A stretch of DNA of 5,293 nucleotides from Fimenecus sp051881455 (GCA_051881455.1 JBJEPX010000072.1:1-5293); one strand, 5' to 3'; counted from the stretch's first letter, positions 1 through 5,293 are shown. Made by a program: numbers and translations. Notes: generated by a model from the sequence alone, not told the origin.

Positions 1-1297
1 ACAAGGTCGGTGTTTGTAAGCGCCTCGCCATTGATATTTTTGATTTCAACATACATTTCTGCCGTGTTGAGTTCCGCTTTGCAATCGGAAACCGTATTTG
101 CACCTAAAACCAAACCTTCTGCGTGCAAATCTTCTTCTACAATGACAATATGCTGTTCCGCGCCGCAAATTGTGCAAATTCCGTCAACGAAATTGTGGGG
201 CGGAAGTTCTGTAGCTCTCTCTATGTTTTCATATTTGTATGTGGGCGTACCGGGTGCACCTACGCAACCGGGGTAATACACATTGTAATATACCGTGCCG
301 TGGGTGTTGTCAAAAGTCGGGCAACCGTCTGTACCCAGCGTCTGATACCAGACCTGCGTACCGTCTGTTACACCGTTGCTTAAAAGATATGCAACCTCAC
401 CGCTTGTAAATTGTGTTGCGGTTTTCGCGGAAACATTTTCTTCTGTGCCTGAATTACTTTTTCCTACTGCGTTTCCCTTAAACAACTTGCTGTTGTAATA
501 GCAGTTGCTGATCGTACTTCTGTCGTTCCAACCGCAAACACCGCCGGCCCGGTCGGGAGCAGTAACCGCACCTGAACTGAAACAATTACTTACGGTAGCT
601 AAGCAATTATAACCGACTATACCGCCTGCGCCATAGCTCGCAGCACTTATTGCGCCTGTGTTATAACAATTATTTATTTTACAGAAACTGCCCGAATTTA
701 CGCCGGCTATACCGCCCACTTTGCCAACGCCGTTGACTGTACTTGTGTTATAGCAATTTTCAACTGTGCCCAAATTTCCGCCGCACACACCGCCGACACA
801 GTTTTTACCGTTGAAATAGGAACCGACAACGCCTACGTTTTTTATGGTTCCGCTTGAAAAACCGAACAAGCCAACATATTCCGCACTTGCATCATCAAAA
901 TACAAGCCTGTTATTTTGTGACCCTGACCGTCAAAAGTGCCGGTGTATCGGTTCGTCACATTGCCGATAGGCGTCCATTCGAGATAATTGCCCATGTTCG
1001 CAATGGAATTTACGGTAATATCGTTCACAAGCACCGCATTGGCATAGAGGTTTTGCGCTGTGCCGTCCGTCAGCGTACCGTTTACAAGAGCGGCAAACCA
1101 ATAAAGGTTCGCATAGTTTTTGATTTGATATACGCCGTCCTTCAATTCGGGCGGTTCGTAACTTCCGCAGCCGGAGCACACGCCGTTCACATAATTATGC
1201 TTTTCCTCAATAACATGGATTGTAATATCGTCCGTGCATGTGCCGCCGTTTTTGGTTAAAGATACGGTTATAGTTTTACTGCCCACCGTTGACATAT
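1..1297 (-). repeat. Copy A of a ~1.3-kb direct repeat (partner at 4000-5293)
   Basis: The segment aligns with 4000-5293 along its whole length, with a net length difference of one codon (one codon fewer in the first GLUG loop, two more in the third rung). It spans the second half of the Ig-like domain to the pre-dockerin domain. Positions 145-428 are identical to 4144-4427. The match probably continues past the left window edge. Confidence 0.95.
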
Positions 1298-3680
1298 CTA
1301 TATCGTCAATATCGGTTGTGAAGCTTGTAATCGGTTCAGAGAAACCGTCGGAATAATATGCCGTTACGGATATATCTTTCGAATTTACAGTTGTCTCTAT
1401 CAAATACTCCGAAACTGCAATCGTTGCTTCGATTCTTTCAGGCGCAATTGCGACTTTCTCATCAGTTTGATTACAGCCGGCATTTTGACACTCGTGCCAA
1501 TGGTATGTACCGTCGTGTTTCCATTCGCCGCTGAAATCGTGGGACATAGCGGGTATTGCTATTTCCCCGCAAAAAGAACACATAATCGGTGTTGTGCAGT
1601 CACCGTCATCGGATGCGGGGGTATGGTCAACTGCACCGTCATTTTGATTACAGCCCTCGTTCAAGCACTCATGCCAATGGTTTGTGTTGTCGCTATGCCA
1701 TTCTCCGCTGAAATCGTGGGACATAGCGGGAATTGCTATTTCACCGCAGAAAATACAGTAAACCGGCGTTGTGCAGTCACCGTCATCATCTTCGGGGGTA
1801 TGATTATTGTCAACAATAGTACCATTATTGATGAACGTGCCGTTGTTCACAAATGTGCCGTTATTGGTAAACTTATTATTGTTAATAATCGTGCCGTTAT
1901 TTGTAAGGGTTACGCCGTCAGGAACGGTTAAGGTTGTTCCGCTTGGAATAACCAATGTTTTTCCCTCGGGGATTGTAATATCCGCAGGAAGGGTTAAATC
2001 GCCGTAAACTTCAAGATTTCCGTCTTCATTCACTTTAATCCCAGAGTCAACACCAATCTTTCCGTTGGTTGCGGTTACGGTACCGCCCAATAGGATGCAA
2101 ATACCGTTCGTATTTTTTTGACCGCCGCCGATGTCCGAACCTTTACTATTACCGTTCGCCGTAACAGTACCGCCGTTGATAATGACTGAACCACCGCCGC
2201 CTGTCGAACTATTATAAAAACCGCCACCGCCGATACCGGCACCACCGTTCTTACCTGTTGCCGTAACGGTACCGCTGTTAATAATAACCGTTCCGCAATT
2301 TTGGCTTCTATCAGCGCCGATACCGGCGCCGTAAATTCCGCCCACGGCATTTAGTGAGCCATCGCCCTCAATAATCAGCGTTCTGCCCTCACCAACGCAG
2401 ATGCCGGATTTTTCTAAGCCTGCCTTGAATGTATTTGTTCCTTCAAGGATAAGTGTAACTTCACCGCGTCCTTCGGTACCTGCCACTAACATAGCGTATG
2501 CATAACTTTTATCGGAACGGTCAATCGTCAAATCTTGCGCCTTGATTTTGACCGGTATATCCGTCAAAATATGAAGCTCGTTTGTTATTGTGGACCCTGT
2601 AACAGTTAAAACTGTATTGGGGTCAATATTATCTATGATTTGTCCGCTGCCATAAGTAACCTTTATCATACCGGGATTGTTTTCATCCGACTTAACGGTT
2701 ACTTTGCCTTCGATGATATTAAATGTATATCTTAAATCATCTCCGCAACGGTCACATATACCGGTTTCAGCAGAATAATTATGACCTAAAGCAGGTTCGT
2801 CAGGGTCATTTATGCTTTGTGTTGCATCACAAACAGAGCATTTTTGATTGATTTTACCGCTTTCAGTACAGGTCGCAGACGTTCTGCCGGTTTCTACCCA
2901 AGTATGGCCCAAAGCAGGTGCGTCAGGGTCATTTATGCTTTGTGTTGCATCACAAACAGAGCATTTTTGAGTGATTATACCACATCCGGTACAGGTTGCA
3001 GGCGTTCTGGCGGTTTCTACCCAGGCATGCCCTGTTTTGGGATATACAACTGTTGCTGTATTGTTACAAACGGAGCAGGTTTTCTTCACATATCCGTCCA
3101 CATCGCAGGTTGCATCGGCTGAAACTTCTTCACCCCATGCATGGTCGCAGAACGTAAGAGCAAACTCGCTCATTTGCAAAACATCTGCACCTTTGGTTGC
3201 GGTGATTTCCAATTTATAGTACTGATATGCCGTCGTTTCTTTTTCAAATACAAAACTAAATTTTGTGTAGTTTACATCTTGCAAAGTATTATCGTTTGCG
3301 ACACTGTGAATCTGTACCCATGATGAACCACCGTCTGCCGCATAATCATTGCATCCGTACAGTGTCCATGTTTTGGGATTTCTGCCGCTGTTACTCGCAT
3401 TGTCGTTCGCGGTTGTCATATCGTAACCGCTCACAAATACAGGAGAGTCCGTGCTGAAAACTACATAGAGCGTGCCGCTCGATTTTACGCACCATTTTGT
3501 GTAGATATCCCCATCGAACAGATTAGCGTGACCTTCGCCGGAAAAGCCGCCGGAACCTTCCAATACAGTATATTGTACTGTCGAAGCCGCACCGTTTTCT
3601 CCCAATGATAACGCTGTTATGGGAAACATTGTTATCACAAGGCATACCGCAAGGAGTATGCTTAAAATTCGTTTTTTCAT
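1..3680 (-). CDS. Large secreted modular adhesin-like protein with discoidin, beta-helix, Ig-like and GLUG domains (3' end cut by window)
   Basis: The frame opens with ATG at 3680-3678, six bases after a GAGGTG Shine-Dalgarno site, and has no stop through 1226 codons to the left edge. Residues 1-25 form a signal peptide (MKKR, hydrophobic core, ALS cleavage site), so the product is exported. Domains in order: discoidin/F5/8 type C-like, about 37-177; cysteine-rich 41-residue repeats, 178-313; Gly-rich parallel beta-helix, about 340-592; Asn-rich hexapeptide ladder, 594-623; two 59-residue Cys/His repeats, 627-744; group-3-type bacterial Ig-like domain, 745-826; C-x-x-C knuckle, 835-838; GLUG solenoid, 936-1067; second knuckle, 1169-1172; start of a pre-dockerin beta domain. 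No catalytic motif is visible. The neighbouring paralogue ends in a dockerin 93 codons beyond the matching point, so a total of about 1319 residues with a C-terminal dockerin is inferred, not seen. The likely role is extracellular glycan or surface binding. The domain assignments rest on motif recognition; the ligand is unknown. Confidence 0.93.
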   Translation of the reverse strand, partial: MKKRILSILLAVCLVITMFPITALSLGENGAASTVQYTVLEGSGGFSGEGHANLFDGDIYTKWCVKSSGTLYVVFSTDSPVFVSGYDMTTANDNASNSGRNPKTWTLYGCNDYAADGGSSWVQIHSVANDNTLQDVNYTKFSFVFEKETTAYQYYKLEITATKGADVLQMSEFALTFCDHAWGEEVSADATCDVDGYVKKTCSVCNNTATVVYPKTGHAWVETARTPATCTGCGIITQKCSVCDATQSINDPDAPALGHTWVETGRTSATCTESGKINQKCSVCDATQSINDPDEPALGHNYSAETGICDRCGDDLRYTFNIIEGKVTVKSDENNPGMIKVTYGSGQIIDNIDPNTVLTVTGSTITNELHILTDIPVKIKAQDLTIDRSDKSYAYAMLVAGTEGRGEVTLILEGTNTFKAGLEKSGICVGEGRTLIIEGDGSLNAVGGIYGAGIGADRSQNCGTVIINSGTVTATGKNGGAGIGGGGFYNSSTGGGGSVIINGGTVTANGNSKGSDIGGGQKNTNGICILLGGTVTATNGKIGVDSGIKVNEDGNLEVYGDLTLPADITIPEGKTLVIPSGTTLTVPDGVTLTNNGTIINNNKFTNNGTFVNNGTFINNGTIVDNNHTPEDDDGDCTTPVYCIFCGEIAIPAMSHDFSGEWHSDNTNHWHECLNEGCNQNDGAVDHTPASDDGDCTTPIMCSFCGEIAIPAMSHDFSGEWKHDGTYHWHECQNAGCNQTDEKVAIAPERIEATIAVSEYLIETTVNSKDISVTAYYSDGFSEPITSFTTDIDDIDMSTVGSKTITVSLTKNGGTCTDDITIHVIEEKHNYVNGVCSGCGSYEPPELKDGVYQIKNYANLYWFAALVNGTLTDGTAQNLYANAVLVNDITVNSIANMGNYLEWTPIGNVTNRYTGTFDGQGHKITGLYFDDASAEYVGLFGFSSGTIKNVGVVGSYFNGKNCVGGVCGGNLGTVENCYNTSTVNGVGKVGGIAGVNSGSFCKINNCYNTGAISAASYGAGGIVGYNCLATVSNCFSSGAVTAPDRAGGVCGWNDRSTISNCYYNSKLFKGNAVGKSNSGTEENVSAKTATQFTSGEVAYLLSNGVTDGTQVWYQTLGTDGCPTFDNTHGTVYYNVYYPGCVGAPGTPTYKYENIERATELPPHNFVDGICTICGAEQHIVIVEEDLHAEGLVLGANTVSDCKAELNTAEMYVEIKNINGEALTNTDL
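480..875 (-). other. GLUG-motif beta-solenoid, downstream paralogue
   Basis: Residues 936-1067 contain five rungs of about 26 residues. Each begins with an aliphatic-GG-[IVL] step and G (VGLFG, VGGVCG, VGGIAG, AGGIVG, AGGVCG), then a short variable loop, then T[IV]xN and usually NCYN. It is preceded by the common lead-in GTFDGQGHKITGLYF. GLUG motifs occur in bacterial surface proteins, including adhesins and IgA-protease-like proteins. A cysteine recurs at the same place in rungs 2-5 (NCY or NCF), giving a stacked ladder. Rung 3 has a two-residue-longer loop (SGSFCKIN) than its paralogue. Confidence 0.85.
1203..1445 (-). other. Bacterial Ig-like domain (group 3 type)
   Basis: Residues about 745-826. 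The order PERIEATIAVSEY..., DISVTAYYSDGFSEPIT, STVGSKTITVSLTKNG and TDDITIHVIE follows the group 3 bacterial Ig-like pattern: an early strand, 'v-a-x-YsDG', a 'd-x-s-t-vG-x-kTitVsy' strand, then a closing 'itV' strand. These domains serve as spacers or adhesive modules in surface proteins. The second half of the same domain is visible in the paralogue at the right edge of the window. Confidence 0.72.
1449..1802 (-). repeat. Tandem pair of 177-bp coding repeats (59 residues each), Cys/His-rich
   Basis: Residues 627-685 and 686-744 align end to end. Shared blocks are HTP-x-x-DDGDCTTP, C-x-FCGEIAIPAMSHDF, SGEW, then HWHEC and GCNQ. Each unit has a C-x-x-C pair (642/645 and 701/704), a second pair C-x4-C (672/677 and 731/736) and an H-W-H between them, which could form a four-ligand metal site or two disulfides. 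Nucleotide identity is high (for example, the stretches around 1591-1610 and 1768-1787 match). Such units are frequent in clostridial surface proteins but lack an assigned function. Confidence 0.9.
1812..1901 (-). repeat. 18-bp minisatellite encoding an Asn-rich hexapeptide ladder
   Basis: Residues 594-623 form five six-residue units: NNGTII, NNNKFT, NNGTFV, NNGTFI and NNGTIV. At DNA level the coding strand repeats an AAYAAYGGYAC-type core every 18 bases. Stacked NNGT[FI] units are expected to form a narrow beta-solenoid with an Asn ladder and a hydrophobic core of I/F/V. The perfect 18-bp spacing makes copy number prone to change by slippage while keeping the frame. Confidence 0.85.
1905..2663 (-). 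other. Gly-rich parallel beta-helix ending in an octapeptide ladder
   Basis: Residues about 340-592 of the downstream protein. The middle part repeats blocks of the form GAGIG-x..., GTVIINSGTVTATG, GGAGIGGGG, GSVIINGGTVTANG and DIGGGQ. This pattern is typical of right-handed parallel beta-helices in clostridial secreted proteins, some of which resemble the Cthe_2159-type carbohydrate-binding family. It closes with three octapeptides from about residue 568 (ITIPEGKT, LVIPSGTT, LTVPDGVT), each placing P and G at the same point of a turn. No acidic catalytic cluster of a polysaccharide lyase is recognisable, so a structural or binding role is more likely. The exact family is uncertain. Confidence 0.62.
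2742..3149 (-). other. Cysteine-rich region with five C-x-x-C pairs
   Basis: Residues 178-313 hold C-x-x-C pairs at 202/205, 230/233, 240/243, 281/284 and 309/312, with regularly placed G-H-x-[WY] motifs at His218, His259 and His300. Similar 'GHxW...ATCT...CSVC' modules are common in secreted proteins of Clostridia, where they have no settled function. The Cys/His spacing would suit a structural metal site or disulfides; which of these applies cannot be told from sequence. It links the discoidin-like tip to the beta-helix. Confidence 0.7.
2788..3033 (-). repeat. Tandem pair of 123-bp coding repeats (41 residues each)
   Basis: Units at 2911-3033 and 2788-2910 align without gaps. I count about 14 mismatches in 123 positions by eye, and only one in the leftmost 58 or so positions of the two units. 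The encoded unit is GH-x-WVET-x-RT-x-ATCT, then IxQKCSVCDATQ and SINDPD-x-PAL. The most obvious difference is TGCG in the first translated unit against TESG in the second, so only the first carries the extra C-x-x-C. The repeat is an exact multiple of three and keeps the frame. Confidence 0.93.
3150..3572 (-). other. Discoidin / F5/8 type C-like carbohydrate-binding domain
   Basis: Residues about 37-177 of the downstream protein. The segment has the usual landmarks: NLFDGDIYTKWC near the start (the 'ax-LFDGd-x-TkW' pattern), a central VSGYDMTTANDN followed by RNPKTWTLYGCND, and a closing YQYYKLEITAT strand ending in QMSEFAL. This is the jelly-roll fold used by CBM32-type modules and eukaryotic discoidin domains to bind galactose-type glycans or surfaces. 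The family match is by motif only; a related CBM family could score better. Placed right after the signal peptide, it would be the distal tip of a protein tethered at its C-terminus. Confidence 0.72.
3606..3680 (-). other. Signal peptide of the downstream gene
   Basis: The first 25 residues begin MKKRILSILLAV and continue through a hydrophobic core to PITALS. They show the basic N-region, a hydrophobic stretch of about 15 residues and an A-x-S pattern suited to signal peptidase I cleavage after Ser25. No lipobox cysteine is present at the cleavage site (Cys13 is inside the core), so a lipoprotein is unlikely. This supports 3680 as the true start. Confidence 0.88.
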
Positions 3681-3719
3681 TTAACACACCTCATTCTTTC
3701 TTTGTGTTAATTTATATTA
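3681..3719 (-). promoter_or_regulatory. 39-bp intergenic gap with a 7-bp inverted repeat enclosing the RBS
   Basis: The arms TTAACAC (3681-3687) and GTGTTAA (3704-3710) are perfectly complementary, with a 16-base loop. In the transcript the 3' arm would sit directly before the start codon and overlap the last base of the Shine-Dalgarno site. The stem is short and A/T-rich, has no U-tract and is not a convincing terminator. The gap is too short for a clear promoter, which supports co-transcription of the two genes. A regulatory role is possible but unproven. Confidence 0.5.
3687..3692 (-). promoter_or_regulatory. Ribosome binding site for the downstream gene
   Basis: On the minus strand the sequence reads GAGGTG, then TGTTAA, then ATG. 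A six-base spacer to the start at 3680 is suitable, and it fixes the start just before the signal peptide. Confidence 0.9.
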
Positions 3720-5293
3720 TTAAACAAATTTTTGCGGGATTGCCATATAGCCGTGTAAGAAAAGATCGAGAGCAATGGCGTCGTAGGCGTCATAAGCACC
3801 GTCACGGGTTATATCCGCCGCCGTAACAAACCATTGATTGTCGAGCTTTGCATTTGCGTTTGATGCATCTTTCAAAATAGTGTAGTCTGCGTTATCACAA
3901 AGACCGTCGCCGTTGACATCACCGTAAAGGACAACTGTTACGGTTTTGACCACCTCATTTGTGGTGCGGTCATAGTATGTGATTGTTGCGCCTGTGCCTA
4001 CAAGGTCGGTGTTTGTAAGCGCCTCGCCGTTCATATTCTTGATTACCACATACATTTCTGCCGTGTTGAGCTCCGCTTTGCAATCGGCAACCGTATTTGC
4101 ACCTAAAACCAAACCTTCGGCGTGCATATCGGCTTCAATAATTACAATATGCTGTTCCGCGCCGCAAATTGTGCAAATTCCGTCAACGAAATTGTGGGGC
4201 GGAAGTTCTGTAGCTCTCTCTATGTTTTCATATTTGTATGTGGGCGTACCGGGTGCACCTACGCAACCGGGGTAATACACATTGTAATATACCGTGCCGT
4301 GGGTGTTGTCAAAAGTCGGGCAACCGTCTGTACCCAGCGTCTGATACCAGACCTGCGTACCGTCTGTTACACCGTTGCTTAAAAGATATGCAACCTCACC
4401 GCTTGTAAATTGTGTTGCGGTTTTCGCAGAAACATTTTCTAATGTGCTTTCCACATATCTTCCTACGGATGCTCCCTTAAAATACTTGCTGTTATGATAG
4501 CAGTTGTTAACGGTACCGTAGTCGCTGGCTCCGCATATGCCGCCAACATCGGTAGGCGCACTGATTGCGGCTGAGCTGTAACAATTCATTATAGTTGCAT
4601 AGTAATTATAACCGGCTATACCGCCTGCACCATAGTTTGAGGCACTTATTGCGCCTGTGTTGTAACAGTTTCGTATTTCACCGCCGAAATTCACGCCGAC
4701 AATACCGCCCACATTGGAGACGCCGTTGGCTGTGCTTGTATTATAGCAGTTTTCTATTGTGCCGTAACTATGTCCGCAGACGCCGCCGACAGAGTTTTTA
4801 CCGTTGAAATAGGAACCGACAACGCCGACATTTCTGATTGTTCCGTATAATAAATAACCGAACAAGCCCACATAGTCCGCACTTGCATCGTTAAAGTACA
4901 AGCCTATTATTTTGTGACCTTGACCGTCAAAAGTGCCCTCATACCTATTGTCACTGTTACCGATAGGCGTCCATTCAAGATAATTGCCCATATTCGCAAT
5001 GGAATTTACGGTAATATCGTTTACAAGCACCGCATTGGCAGAGGTGTTTTTCGCTGTGCCGTCAGTCAGCGTACCGTTCACAAGGGCGGCAAACCAATAA
5101 AGGTTCGCATAGTTTTTGATTTGATATACGCCGTCCTTCAACTCGGGGGGTTCGTAACTTCCGCAGCCGGTGCATACGCCGTTAAAATAGTTATGATGAT
5201 CCTCAATAACATTGATTGTTATATCGTCCGTGCAGGTTCCGCCGTTTTTCGTTAAAGATACGGTTATGGTTTTACTGCCCACCGTTGACATAT
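3720..5293 (-). CDS. Secreted GLUG-solenoid protein with C-terminal type I dockerin (5' end cut by window)
   Basis: The frame is open from the right edge to a TAA at 3722-3720. The ATG at 5291 is internal: it matches Met796 of the downstream paralogue, in the middle of an Ig-like domain, so it is not the true start. Numbering from that Met, visible parts are: the end of the Ig-like domain, 1-30; C-x-x-C knuckle, C40/C43; GLUG solenoid, 141-271; conserved segment with a second knuckle (C373/C376), about 286-380; small beta domain, about 381-456; dockerin, 457-514. It ends in a short tail (IPQKFV) without LPxTG or a membrane segment, so surface attachment would go through a cohesin-bearing partner. 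It lies 39 bp upstream of a paralogue on the same strand, suggesting one transcript. The missing N-terminus probably carries a signal peptide, by analogy with the paralogue. Catalytic function is neither seen nor expected; the dockerin and GLUG calls are firm, the biological role is inferred. Confidence 0.95.
   Translation of the reverse strand, partial: MSTVGSKTITVSLTKNGGTCTDDITINVIEDHHNYFNGVCTGCGSYEPPELKDGVYQIKNYANLYWFAALVNGTLTDGTAKNTSANAVLVNDITVNSIANMGNYLEWTPIGNSDNRYEGTFDGQGHKIIGLYFNDASADYVGLFGYLLYGTIRNVGVVGSYFNGKNSVGGVCGHSYGTIENCYNTSTANGVSNVGGIVGVNFGGEIRNCYNTGAISASNYGAGGIAGYNYYATIMNCYSSAAISAPTDVGGICGASDYGTVNNCYHNSKYFKGASVGRYVESTLENVSAKTATQFTSGEVAYLLSNGVTDGTQVWYQTLGTDGCPTFDNTHGTVYYNVYYPGCVGAPGTPTYKYENIERATELPPHNFVDGICTICGAEQHIVIIEADMHAEGLVLGANTVADCKAELNTAEMYVVIKNMNGEALTNTDLVGTGATITYYDRTTNEVVKTVTVVLYGDVNGDGLCDNADYTILKDASNANAKLDNQWFVTAADITRDGAYDAYDAIALDLFLHGYMAIPQKFV
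3750..3923 (-). other. Type I dockerin domain
   Basis: Visible residues 457-514 of the upstream protein show two calcium-binding loops of the F-hand type. Loop 1 is D458, N460, D462, G463, D466, D469; loop 2 is D493, T495, D497, G498, D501, D504. Both therefore fill the D-x-N/T-x-D-G-x-x-D-x-x-D pattern, and each is followed by a helix (YTILKD and AIALDLFLHG). Dockerins bind cohesin modules on scaffold proteins. Positions 10-11 of the loops, which set cohesin choice in known cases, are N467-A468 and A502-Y503, so the two halves are not alike. A small beta domain with 'VGTGATITYYDRTTNEVV...VVLYGDVNGDG' leads into it, as often seen in Clostridia. Confidence 0.92.
4000..5293 (-). repeat. Copy B of a ~1.3-kb direct repeat (partner at 1-1297)
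   Basis: This is the upstream-gene copy of the duplicated segment, in the same orientation and about 4 kb from copy A. By hand count, the part facing 961-1297 has roughly 29 mismatches in 337 bases and the part facing 1-144 has 14 in 144, against none in the 284-bp identical tract. The match runs to the right edge of the window. Confidence 0.95.
4479..4871 (-). other. GLUG-motif beta-solenoid, upstream paralogue
   Basis: Visible residues 141-271 hold five rungs matching those of the paralogue: VGLFG, VGGVCG, VGGIVG, AGGIAG and VGGICG. The loops after these steps are rich in aromatic residues (YLLY, HSY, NFGG, NYY, ASDY) and differ from the other copy, while the T[IV]xNCYN strands are kept. 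The lead-in GTFDGQGHKIIGLYF is present. A binding role for the loop face is inference. Confidence 0.85.

Noticed and set aside
10..276. Plus-strand open frame, with a matching one at 3979-4275
   Set aside because: It is antisense to the strongly supported minus-strand domains. The pair exists only because the underlying segment is duplicated. There is no ribosome binding site and no recognisable protein family.
918..1259. Plus-strand 113-codon frame, with a matching 113-codon frame at 4914-5255
   Set aside because: Same length in both copies only through duplication. It lies opposite the Ig-like to GLUG lead-in region, and its sequence reads as a low-information reverse shadow.
1812..1901. 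CRISPR-like short repeats
   Set aside because: The units are 18 bp and contiguous, without spacers, and lie in frame inside a coding region.
1467..1931. Plus-strand 154-codon frame with an apparent internal repeat
   Set aside because: Its internal repeat is the reverse shadow of the 177-bp Cys/His coding repeats on the minus strand.
2075..2350. Minus-strand 91-codon frame
   Set aside because: It lies in another frame of the Gly-rich beta-helix region of the large minus-strand gene. The main frame is open on both sides and has clear domain repeats.
3677..3694. Five-codon minus-strand mini-ORF in the gap, whose TGA overlaps the start of the downstream gene
   Set aside because: It has no convincing ribosome binding site of its own, and its ATG overlaps the Shine-Dalgarno region. 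A chance occurrence is likely.
3681..3710. Intrinsic terminator between the two genes
   Set aside because: The stem is only 7 bp, A/T-rich, has a 16-base loop and no following U-tract, and it sits against a start codon.
3720..3760. Sortase (LPxTG) or membrane anchor at the C-terminus of the upstream gene
   Set aside because: The tail after the dockerin has no LPxTG-like motif, hydrophobic helix or basic end.
5289..5291. ATG at 5291 as the true start of the upstream gene
   Set aside because: It aligns with internal Met796 of the paralogue, within an Ig-like domain, and no signal peptide follows. The gene must begin outside the window.

Overview
The window looks like chromosomal DNA from an anaerobic Gram-positive bacterium of the class Clostridia, most plausibly an uncultured gut or rumen member of the Oscillospiraceae/Ruminococcaceae type. 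This is inferred from the protein architecture: very long secreted modular proteins, GLUG-motif solenoids, 'GH-x-W ... C-x-x-C' cysteine modules and a type I dockerin. A clear AGGTG-type ribosome binding site and moderate base composition agree with it. No housekeeping gene is present, so the taxonomic call is soft.

All supported coding is on the minus strand and nearly fills the window. Read in the direction of transcription, the first gene (5293 down to 3720) enters from outside with its 5' part missing. It carries the end of an Ig-like domain, a cysteine knuckle, a GLUG solenoid, a second cysteine knuckle, a small beta domain and a C-terminal type I dockerin, then stops. After a 39-bp gap holding a Shine-Dalgarno site inside a 7-bp inverted repeat, the second gene starts at 3680 with a signal peptide and stays open for 1226 codons to the left edge, where it is cut off. 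Its order is: signal peptide, discoidin (F5/8 type C)-like domain, cysteine-rich repeats, Gly-rich parallel beta-helix, Asn-rich hexapeptide ladder, two 59-residue Cys/His repeats, Ig-like domain, cysteine knuckle, GLUG solenoid, cysteine knuckle and the start of the pre-dockerin domain.

The two genes are tandem paralogues. Positions 1-1297 and 4000-5293 are direct repeats about 4 kb apart. They show a mosaic of divergence: a 284-bp tract is identical at every base, flanks are roughly 90% identical, and the GLUG solenoid is clearly diverged, mainly in loops that recur once per rung. This suggests duplication followed by gene conversion of the frame and diversification of an exposed face.

Functionally, both products look like secreted, non-catalytic binding or adhesion proteins. 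At least one, and probably both, would dock through dockerin-cohesin pairing to a cell-surface or complex-forming scaffold encoded elsewhere. No catalytic domain, RNA gene, transposase, CRISPR array or convincing terminator was seen.
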